From positions 478,531 through 542,530 of the forward strand of contig NMRA01000130.1 in the NCBI GenBank assembly GCA_002633005.1: a DNA stretch of 64,000 nt, given 5' to 3'. Positions within the stretch are counted from its first letter, which is position 1. The number at the start of each line of letters is the position of its first letter. The position numbers were made by a program, and so were the translations under genes. The DNA comes from Phoronis australis. Lineage: Eukaryota > Phoronida > Phoronidae. A model generated the notes under the pieces. That model was not told the origin of the DNA and did not search any database. It was given only the letters and a program-made list of their open reading frames with translations. Positions 35,001-47,000 of the stretch are shown piece by piece.

Positions 35001-38000
35001 CCGATACTGCCACACACGAATGATAACGTAAATCTACTTCATTTGCGACCACTAGTCTTATACTGGCAGGATTTGTCTTTTCACAGAGTAAAATAAGCAG
35101 CTGTGACCAAGGGGGTCCCCAAATAATAAGAGATGAATGCCACCTGCAGTGAAAGGGTCTTCCAGTCACGCCTAGCTTAAACACCCCAAAGGTTGAAACT
35201 GACTCGGCCTATAGACACTTCAATGCATTCCTTATCAGCCACAAGTGTTAACATTTTCCATACCATTGAGACTTATCTGAATCAACGCACCTGGCTTTTC
35301 ACTGTCTGGTGCTACCCACGCGATTGTGATGCCACCTGGTGTATTATCGCTGAACCGCAACAAAAAAGTTCCGTCTGGCTTGGACAGAAGCATAGATTGA
35401 GCATCTTGCTTTGAGACGAAGCCATGGATGGTTCTACAAAAACAATAAGCAATTGAAACAAACATATAAGGTCTCAACAATTCTTTAAAACGCTCCTCTC
35501 CTGTCTAATGTAAGCAGGCTTACATCATACAGTGAATCATATCTGTCGGTATGTGCAGAGGTGTCCCAGAATGAGAAACGAGTCATGTTTCACATATGCA
35601 CAAGTGTTTCCACCCCAAGCAGCCTGGCTACTGATGCTTAGAAGTATAAGCAAGAATTATAGCCAAGTCGGAAAAGATCTCCGTCTCCACCAGGACTTGA
35701 ATCACCAGAGCTGAAGACTAATAATTTTTACTTATACTATATCGATGCACTGATTTACAACATCACAATTATATAAATGCTTATAATTGCTCTCGCCATC
35801 ACCATCATCACCACCAATTCAAAACTGCCCACACAGTCTCGTGACAGCCAAGCATCTTACCGTGCCACTCACTGATCATGTAGGTTTTCCTCAATCAAAT
35901 CAACACACACACACACACACACCAGAAACATAGCCATAAGTTTATCTGCATACAAACACCACCTGGTGACTGTAAACTCATGACTACATACTGCCCACTG
36001 CCTGGTGACTGTAACCATGACTACATGGTGCCCAACACCTGGGCCCGGTCTCCAATCTTTGTACTCGAAACGAACTCGAAACTATTTTTGGCAATTTCTC
36101 TGCTCCTTTTGTGCGAACTTAAGATAATTGGTTATCAGACTGTGCTCGAATACATTATAGTTTATGCATAGGAGTTTCTAGTACAAGTTTGCCCTTGAAG
36201 ACCCTTATATTCGCGCTACAAACTCGAGTAAAAACTCGAAATTTTGAGTTCAAACTCGAACTTATTGCTTTAATATTGGGTTTACAAACTGTGAACTAAG
36301 AGCAATAAATCATCTACCTAAGTTATTGTGTACTCGAGCATAGAATAACAGACACATATCTTGAGTTCGCCCAAAAGTACAGTAGAAAATGACAAACCTA
36401 ATTTGGAGTTCCATTTCGAGTAAAAAGATTGGGGACCGGGCCCTGGTGACTAATCATGACTACATGCTGCTGACCACCTGGTGACTGTAACCATGACTAC
36501 ATGCTGCTCACCACCTGGTGACTGTAACCATGACTACATGCTACCCACCACCTGGTAACCAGCAAGCAACTTACCCAGCCACCCAGTGTTCCCGCAGGTG
36601 TTCCTTAGTCAACTTGAGCACGCCATAGAACCACTCCCAGAAAGTCAGTGACTTGTCCTTCATCGTCTCCTTATTAAACTGGGCCCAGGTCACTCTCTGG
36701 GCGGACGCATCACCTACTGAACCTGCATAACAACTACAGTGGTCACAGACATGTTTACAACTTATTCCCTGTTATGGACAACAATGTGAACTTAATAACA
36801 TACAATCACTTGTTAAAATACGATGGTCTTGTAATGCAGCAAAAAAAAAATTAATTTCATTAGAACGTCAATTTTAAGCTGCCCTCCACCCAGTTTAGCT
36901 GGCTATAACATAAAAATCAAATTATGCCTGTTACTCTCACAAAATTCCATTTCTGTTACACGGTGTGTGTATGCATTGCCTATGACTTGAGCTGGTAACG
37001 GAAATGGATTCCTACCGGTAAGGAACATTATGCGACTGATTTTATGAGAGTAAAATGCCTACTTTGATATTTGCTTTTAGTTTGCTGAACAGAGCAACAT
37101 GCATCTGTAGCAGCTCATTTGATTTTCTGCCTTCTATAGATTTGTGTCGTAAACACGCTGTCCTCATTACATTATCTAATTAGTCCAATATCACAAACAG
37201 CTTAGCTTTAAAGGTGAAAACTTGCCTTTGAGGCTTGCTGTCTAAAATATGATCTATTTTGGTCTGAAGATTTTGACTTGACTTAATCATGGCTGCATGA
37301 GTCTTTACAACAGCTCTACACTGCAAACAACAAACAGAAGAACTCACCAAAAAGTTTTTGAGCTAAGTAGTCCAAGGACTGTTCATTGAGACCGCGACCG
37401 ACACTCTGCTTGAACTTGCTATTTAACATGTCCTTCAGTTGTGGCCACATAACGGCGTCGGGCACTGCAAAGGGCAGTCGGCCGGGCTCGGAGAAGTAGT
37501 TGTCCCACAGGACGGTTGCCATGGCATTGCCCTCTTGGTTGCCATGGACGGTGACGACAACAGGAAGTGAGAGCGTCTAAAAAAGTAAAACAAGGTAAAA
37601 CATGAACTATCATCGACTGAGGGTAAAATTTGGATCGAATCTAGACACTGGGGACGTAACCCTCCAGTTACAAACAAAAACATGGACAGAAGAGTTGTCT
37701 TTAAATATTTGAGTTGAGACCAAAAGCAAGAAGCCTTGAGGATTTTACTAGATTTCATTCAATTTGCAAAGCAAGACAGGGACATTGCAAGTGGATGTAC
37801 ATGTAACCAAAGGCTGTTCATGGTAAGAGGAGCTTCAAACGACCTTTTTATACATCTTCAAAAAGTTTGTATGTACATCCTAATCGGGCTAAAACGCTTC
37901 ATGACTTCTTGATTTTTGTTCGGTTTCAGGTTTGGTTAAGGTTTCCTTGTTCAGTCTGATTTTTCAAGACAGTAAGACAACGATCAAGCTTAGCCTGAGA

Positions 38001-41000
38001 AGAGATGTGTTCAAAACTAGTCACAAACTTAACTCCCAAGTTAGTTAAACTAGAAATGCCTTTTCCGTGTGATTTAGCACCACAGAACAGTGTATCCTCA
38101 TTTTTCAATTCAACACCTTTGGTCTTAAACAAAACTCGGGTTAGCCGGGATTAACTATTTCAGCTCTATGTTCTAGTTCAGAAATTTTTGATGAGGTGCC
38201 TCCTTCAACTTGGATGCAACATCTACATCTTAGTTTACGTTTCTGCCCAAGGGTGGTGCACTGAGAAGAGGTATCAAAGGAAAGGGAAAAGCGACACACA
38301 CCCAAACCTGAAAGACCAGTTCACCACCGCCAACGTTGAACTGCGACTGGAACAAAATGGAGAACTTCTCTTCTGTCACTGCCTCGGTACCCTTCCGGTC
38401 AGCTCGTTTGATTTTCTTCAATTGCTGGAAACGACGAGCTTAATTTGTATACGACGAGTGTAATTCGTACAGAGCAAGCTCAATAAGTAAACAACAGGCT
38501 TCATACATAAACAACAAGCTCAATCAATAAACAACATTTTAATATACGAAGCACCACTGTGACAAGTGTTGAGCTGAACTCACATTAATACAACATCAGT
38601 ACCCAGAGATAATCACTTACAAGGACTAATGACTATATTTAATGGAGATTGTGCCAGAGAGTCGTGCCAACCTACCATGTTCCGGTAGCTGACGCTCAGT
38701 TGTCCAGTAGCCGAGTGGTACTCCATTGTCCCTTTGTTGTTAAGAATCTCGCCACTACTCTCCGACTTAAGATTACTTTTCTCACTCTTGAGCAGGGCTC
38801 GCGCCTGGTATTCACTACAACAAGAACAGGGCAGCTGAGAAAGGAGTCATGCAAATGTAATGCAGGGGCAAGAAGGAAGCTTATTGCACGAACGAGGTTT
38901 GTCAACACAAAGCTGAAAGATTCTCTTAAAGGGACACAATTGGTTTCACAATTGAGAAACGCACTGGCTAGACAGGATAGAGTTTTTGAAGTTGTTAGAG
39001 CTATAAAACAACAAAATTCATTATGTTTTTGTGATTTTAATACAAATCGCCGATTTTCACAGGCTGCCAGTCATTCGGTGAATTTGAGACAGTGACTTTT
39101 GAGAGTTATTATTTATCAAGAAGGCTTTAGCTCTAACAAAAGTGCTGCACCGTGACTGCGAATCAGTCTTGGGTACAACACGTTTCTCCTTGATTGTGTC
39201 ACTGTAAAGACCAAACAAACTAGGACAGAAGATGCCGTTCATTCGGCCACGAATTGTCCAGACATTGCTTGCCCTGTCAACAAATTTCAACTACTCTGAA
39301 TCTTCTTCAGATTAGAGCACAAAAAGGCAGGATAGTGAAATTTTATTTTAAGAAACTTTTTAACAAAATCAAACAGCCGTGAAAAATCACTTTCATTGTT
39401 GGCAGTTGCAATTTGTATCATACAGCTGTAACCTACCAACAAGCAACAAAAATTATTTATACTATGGAAGCCAACACCTACTCTGAGAATTTTTAACAAT
39501 GCAGGATCTTTAGAACAATGGACCGAGGATGACCTAGGCAATTATTTCTCTCAAATTCAAAGAAATAGTAATGTGATTAATATTCTTCAGTTGACGACAT
39601 AAGCAACATTTGGTAAAACTTTGCGCAATAGTTGGATATAACGTGCCCATATTTTGAGAACCAGTTTGATGCCCGTTATTCAGTGGAGAAAACTGGTTTT
39701 CAAAATGCAGGCACGTTATATCTGACCATTACCAAATTTTGAGCATTTGCAGCATAGTAATACGCCTTTGAAAAAAAGAAAATGACAGTTTTAGCTATCA
39801 GTCGCAAACTGACGAACTTTCATTGTAGCTACTAATTGGTACACCAGACTTTGTCAACCTCTGATTCAATCCCAGTAACAATCCAACACCTGGTGTTACC
39901 TGATAATAGAAGCGGTTACTTGTGGTGGGTTCATGTGTACGTTTAACTTGCCACCCACAAGCAGACGTACAGTGGCGGGAAACCTCGCTTCCTTCTTCAG
40001 CACCTGCGGAGGTTGTCGCTCTATGATGAATGTACTGAAATTAGAAAAACTAACGTGTTGCAGGGAATTCGTAACATACGCCAACAGGCAACAAATAACC
40101 CTTGAATCAGTCCACAGTTTTGTATTACCATCAAAAGAGATCGGATACAGAATAAAGTAAAAAAAAAATAATAAAAGTGTTTGATGTTTCTACCCCTGTT
40201 GTCAATAAATCAGCTTAAATAAACTATTCCAGACTGAAAATAAAAAATAAGGGAATTTCTAGACAGACATTGTGACAGTAAGAAGTGAAAGTTCATTCAC
40301 ATAAAGGGAATTTCAGGGCCAAATACTTATCAGTAAGTGTCCTACTTTTTACTTTTCACCACATGGAGGGCTTACGTTACCTTTTCTCCAATGAAGACAT
40401 TATGGTACGGTGGTACTCAACTGTGGCACAAGATCTTGAGTTCCACGGGGCACGCTGATGGGCAGCTATGCACACAACAAATACCTTGGAACGAGAGAAG
40501 ACAGCATGCCCGTTATGGTGGTATTCACCTAAGGTAACTTACCTTGTGACCAGTGAAGACAGCATGCCCGTTATGGTGGTATTCACCTAAGGTAACTTAC
40601 CTTGTGACCAGTGAAGACAGCATGCCTGTTATGGTAGTATTCAGCTGAGGTAACTTACCTTGTGACCAGTGAAGACAACATTCCCGTTATGGTGGTATTC
40701 ACCTAAGGTAACTTACCTTGTGACCAGTGAAGACAGCATGCCCGTTATGGTGGTATTCACCTAAGGTAACTTATCTTGTGACCAGTGAAGACAGCATGCC
40801 TGTTATGGTGGTATTCAGATGAGGTAACTTACCTTGTGACCAGTGAAGACAGCATGCCCGTTATGGTGATATTCACCTCAGGTAACTTACCTTGTAACCA
40901 GTGAAGACAGCATGCCTGTTATGGTAGTATTCAGCTGAGGTAACTTACCTTGTGACCAGTGAAGACAGCATGCCTGTTATGGTGGTATTCAGCTGAGGCA

Positions 41001-44000
41001 CCAAATCCACAGTATTGGGGGGCACGTCAATAGGCAGCTGCACACGCAGGAACTCTACTTTCTTGATCTGTTGGCGGTTTTGCCAGATGAGTTCAGCCAA
41101 GGCCTCACACCTGCAGTTCACCAAGTGACCACAGTTAGCATTCGGTTCAATGAGGGCTTGATGCGCTTTATCAGAACATGGGGGCTTTACATTTCTCACA
41201 AGAATACATTTTCCAGGCGAAAAAAGACGACTCTGTGAAATTTGCTATAAGCTTTATAACTTCAACATGAACATGGGAAGAACGTGGCTCAGACTTCACA
41301 TCTTTCAGTTGAAGAAATGATCCAGAGTTGTGGAACTTAGCTCAGACTTCACATCGTTTGTTGAAGAAATGAGCTGAGTTGTAGAACTTAATTCTGGTGT
41401 CACGTCTTTCAGTTAAAGAAATGAGCCGAGTTGTGAAACTTAGCCGAGTCCTCACAGCATTCAGGAGAAGAAAATACAAAATGAAGACTTCCCAGATTAC
41501 ACAGGATAAACGCAAAGAAACAAGCCAAATAATTAACCAAAGATTCATATTGTTCACCTGAACAAATGAATGCACTTTGTAATACTCGATTTACGTGAAC
41601 AATTGAACTGTAGAAATTGTATAATTGCTACAGTGTTGCCAATCTCGTCTTTCACTATAATTCAAGTCCCATATTTAGAGTTTATAGTGGCGCAAAACCT
41701 CTCGAGGCCAAGCCAAACCCTACAGCTGGTATCAACTGACCACTGCTGTAATGTCTCAAGGGTGCTTTCCAACACAGAGCCAGAGCCATACAGCTGCTGT
41801 TTTCGTTTCCAATCTATCAGTTCCTTGTCCAGTATCTCTGTCTGTAATGTGTTCAGCCGGCTTATCGTATCCTGATGACGTTCAGCCAATTTCTGAAAGA
41901 ACCAGGAACACTCCACAGTCGGACAAAGCTCTGCTTAGCGAACCCACGGCAGCAGTATTACTAACACAGGCAAAATTTACAGCATGACGAAGTTATACTT
42001 CTCATTGGTTTACTCATCAAACAACTTTGAATAGTGGAAAATTAGGCCAAAGAAGCAAGTTTGGTTTTGGCCTATGCCGAACTCATTTTTAAAGCTGCGA
42101 AAAAAGAACGCCCACTCGCATAATTATTTGTCGAAAACTTTTTCTTTTTCCAAAAGATTCACAAATATATTAATCTTAACTTAGAACTAGCTGGTCAACT
42201 CTGCAATACTCACTTCCTTAAGGACTATGAAATAGTGAAATAGGAAGATTTTCTTCACAACAATATCAGAATGCTTATAAGCCGTAACAACCATTTCATG
42301 TCTCCTTCAGTAAAGAGCAGGAAAGTATGGACATTTTATCATCTTAATACATTTACTAAGCAAATCAACACTGCGTGAATTGTCTTTCCGTATCGCGCGC
42401 AAAAGCCTGGTCTGCAAAAAGCAGTTCACTTTCCACAGTTCAATCACCGGAGCGCATGAACCTACGCGCGTTGTCATGATTTTCCATCTTAGCAAGAGAG
42501 ACGTCTTTTTCAGTCATCCCCTACTCTAACAGTATTTGATTGCGCGAATTTTCAATAAATAAAACCAAACAGCCTGACGACCCTTGCTGTGTCTCAGCTG
42601 TGACAGAAGTCTTGTCAGACCTCGCATAATCTAAACTTTTTGGTCAATGTGAAGTGTCACATGTGTATAGCAAACGCAATGCATCCCCTTATTGTCCTAA
42701 ATGGCCTGAACAAGGCAAGCTCCATACAAATGATTAGATGTAAGCGAACTGAGTACTTTTTGGAGCTAAACCTCTGTTGAGCCGAGTGTGCACAAAAACA
42801 CAGGTGCTCCTAAAGAAGTCTCTGCCCTATAAATTGGGAGTGGGACGTAAACTAGGCATGGGTGAACAAAAATTGAATACTGATCATCGTCGACAAGCAA
42901 CACGATTTCCCAGTTCTCAGCGCCACCCTGTGGTAATCACCTGTCTTCCCTGACGCAGTTCTTGAGCCTTCAGCTGCAGTTGCGTTTCCACCGACTGTTT
43001 CTGCTGGCGTAGATGCGCCTCCGCCTCTGTCTTCTGGCTGTTTGTTTGTTGTTGTTGTAGCTGGGCGATTTGGGCTGAGAAGAGGACACAACAACAGTAT
43101 AAACATCAGCAAAACAACATTCATGGCCACGTATCCCTCGATTTTGAGGCCGAATATCAGCCACATTCCGTTATGAAAAAATATTTTAAAATCATGCGCA
43201 ATTCCCCTCATCAGCTCATCAGGCCAAATAAGGTGATTCTCAGATTGAACATTAGGTGGAGAACCAAGTTACATCACCATCATGCTAACAGTGCACAAAA
43301 TAACCAGTTGAGTCTGGCCATCCTATTGGGCCTCGTCTCTACCAATGGCAAACCACTAGTTTTCCCGAAGCCTAGAAATCGCATCAGCTCAGCGTAAAGA
43401 ACAACGCGAGAACAGTTTTACAGACGCGTGCGATCTAAAAGTTATTGTTTTAACGAGAGGTGGGTACGGGGCAGCTTAAAGACGATAGCCTCATACTCAC
43501 AACTGATTCTAACGTTCTCCTGATACTGAATGATGAACTGCTCTTGTTTATGTTGCAGCTGCCTAAGCTCTGCTTCCGTCTGCTGTGTCATCCTATGAAT
43601 GGCGTCCAGCTCTATGTTGATCTGTCGCGTGTGGTCCATCTCCTCCAGTCGTTTGTAATCACCCGCGGCCATGTTGGGCTGTTAAGAGATTCAAGTCAAT
43701 CATCAGAGCGAGTAAAAATGCAATTTTGTCTCGTAGATGTAGCAGTCGGTGATTGTTTACATTAAAGCTTTCTTAGCTAACAACTATCTGTTATCATTAA
43801 TTACAGGTAACAGACCGGGTCCTGGATTTTGAGAACCATTTTTCACCACTGAATAACGGGGGTAAAACTGGTTCTCGGAATAGCTTTTAGTATATCTTCG
43901 AAAAAAATTGTAACAATAAACACTTTCACATAAAAGTTATCTAGAACAGCACACTGCTCATACCACATTATCATAAATTATGCAGAAAAATGTGACACAC

Positions 44001-47000
44001 TAACATTTTCCACTTGCTGTACAAGATGTCGTTCTGTTGCCAGACACTTTTTCAGCACTCTGACCAAATTCAGAGCATTGCGGCCATACATTTCCTGCAA
44101 GTGAAGATTTGAGAGAGATAACATGGCACACACACCAACACACAAAGACAGACAACAACCACTCATTGAAAACTAAACTTTTACGCGAAACCATATTTGT
44201 CCAACCAAATTATTCTGCTTGCTCCTACGCTCTTTAACAACATAAGTCTGTCGTCAAATTGTCAATCAACTCACTGGGTTGATATCTTTATACAAATGTA
44301 ATCTCTTTTCAGAAAATTTTCTCTTCAGGCCGAGACTATGCCACGAAAATCAAGTACCAACTGCTTCACGCCTCACATTCTCATGGATTTACATTTTAGA
44401 AAAAACGGTGTTTTCAACACATTTAAGCTTTATATTCCTGTATTCCTACAAAATGACCAGCATGGATCTTTAAGCGGATTGACAGACATCCAGCTATAGC
44501 GCCACCTGGTGAATGATATCTTACGCATTTCATCTGCTTCAATGTCTCAATTTCCACAATGCATTATACATCTCCCCATCATTAACAGGTCAAAACCCTA
44601 CCCCAAACTGCGAGCCGGTTTCTATCAGCTTCATTCTGATGACAAACATATCTTCCGAGGTGAGTTCATGCGCCTTTTCTTCAATGAGTTTAATAAGGGC
44701 ATGCAGCAACTGGTTGGCATACTGTTCATGAGCGGGGTTGTTCTCGTCCAGTTGGTCCCTGTAACACAAAATTAAGTATTTAAAGCGTCCACAACCCCGT
44801 CATCTGTCACAAAAACGAACTTTCGATTTAGTCCTTTAAACATCATGAAACGGGTCTCAAAATTTTCCTTGGTCAAACTAGGTGACTTCTAGAGTTAGAA
44901 TGAGCCTACATTTTACTTTTGTTTGAGACCAGGCTCTACGAGCATAGTCACAAGCAATAACATTAACTATTCAAGCCCAGAAATCACTTCTCACCAGAAT
45001 TAGGTGGTCTAAATCAAAAGTTAGTTTCTTTCACGGAATGTGAATTATGGCTGCTTTAAATGCACTTTCAAATTCAAAGTTTCATGGTGTTTGAGTAACA
45101 CCCTTCAGACCCATCCATAATCCTGCTATAGGTGTGTACTGGCAAACTGCCAGGATGAAGGACTGTTACAGCATCTACCCAACATGACAACCAGGTAGAC
45201 ACCTATTGGCCATCGCAGGAATTAGCTGACTGAAGATGACAAGAAGATCATAGTCGCAGTTTCTCTTCAGAGAAATTTTGCCATCGCATTCTCACATTCT
45301 CTGCACAGATCTCATGCAGAACGTTTACCCAATGACTATATATCAATATGACTAAGGGTGCGTTCTGGAAGTGAACCTTCATCAATGAGATGCAGATACA
45401 GTATCTTCTTCTCGTTAGCAACGATATGCCAAAAATGCTCTATCTGTTCGGGTTGACACCCAGGGTATTTTAACAGAGAGATCAACACCCAAGTGCTAAG
45501 CGTAAGGCTAAACTATTTGTTTAAAGGCGAAGGCAACCTTTTTTCATTTCATTTTTAGCAAAAATAAGGTTCGTTGATTATCCCAGATATATTTTTATTT
45601 AATTACAGCTTTTTGTAACTTAAACAATTACTCGTCTTTTACTCCGGAAGTGTGTTTTGGGAGTCAAGTATTTCACGCCAATTTCTTTTCACATAGTCTG
45701 ACTGTGAGAGCTTCCGAGTCAGTCATCGTTCTACCTCTGTTGAGATTAGTTCGGTCGTCGTTTGCTTTTGTTTACGAGTCAGTCAACATGCCACACTGTT
45801 GCTGCATACCGAGATGTACTCATTATCGTCCAACGGACAGAGGAAGAATTGTCCCACTTGCCCTAGTGTCCCGCGATACACTCCCACTGGATGGTGACCT
45901 GAGCACACAAACTGCTTACATCTCGCCGTGTGACTCCCTCGCTTCATACCTGGCACCATCTAAATAACTCCAATACTTTAGACAAGTCCTCAATAAACTT
46001 ATCTAAGTTTGGCTCACCAATCTATTCATTGGATAACGAACTGTCCTCTTCACTGGATGTCGAACGGGACCTATATTCACTCCTTCTAATCAACATCGCA
46101 GCAGGGCTGCTTGCAGGCTCTGGGTGATAATGAGTACATCCCAGTATGCGCACCAACAGTGTGGCATGTTGACTGACTCGTAAACAAAAGCAAATGACGA
46201 ACGAACTTGTCACAAGCGAGCTATAACAATGACTGACTCGACAGCTCTCACAGCCACACTATATGAAAAGAAATTGGCCAAAATTCTTGCCTCCCAAAAT
46301 GTCACTTCCTGAGTAAAGGACGAATAATTAATTAAAGTACGAAAAGCTGCAATTAAGTGGAAAATATGCCTGGGATATCAGAGAACCTTATTTTTGCTAA
46401 AAATGACATGAAAAAAGATTGCCTTTCAATTTAAATACAATACTAACATTTTATATAATGCTAACACATGGAAGGAAACAACCAAAAATACACAATGAAG
46501 AAGGATGTCCAAGGCCTAAGACCAGTAACTGCGGAAACTGAATTTGAATATTGACTAACTGCATGACCAGCTTTGAATAAAATTCCAAATTTCAAGTCTT
46601 GTGACCGGTCAGCTCTTTAGCCAAGTCTCCACTAAAATTCCACGGACATAAACGAAGGTTTGACAAGCGATGAAGATCGATATAAAAAGGCACCGTGGAA
46701 TAGGTTATAAGATTTTTATATTCTAAAAGGAAATTAAAGTCAGATGACTGTTGTAATCTTTGGACTGTGAGAAGTTAATGAGTATTAGACTTGAATGACA
46801 GTTGGATGTCCTAGGAAACCACAATTTATATAGAAATTATCTCAGGTTCAGAAAGATAGAAAAATGATAAACAAGACTTTTTATTCTAATCCCTCAGACG
46901 AATAGCAGAAATACAAGGATTAGGCCAGTTTTATGATAACACTGGCAATGAAAAAAGATAATTATGAATTTAATCCCCTGGTGAATAGTAGATAAAAACA

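Noticed and set aside
35640-35760. tRNA-like B box gattcaagtcc on the minus strand
   Set aside because: No convincing A box or paired stems around it.
38649-39095. 148-residue open frame on the plus strand
   Set aside because: It is the antisense shadow of STAT exon 9 extended by chance into the intron.
40484-40995. CRISPR array
   Set aside because: Period is exact but there are no variable spacers; it is a minisatellite made of STAT exon and intron sequence.
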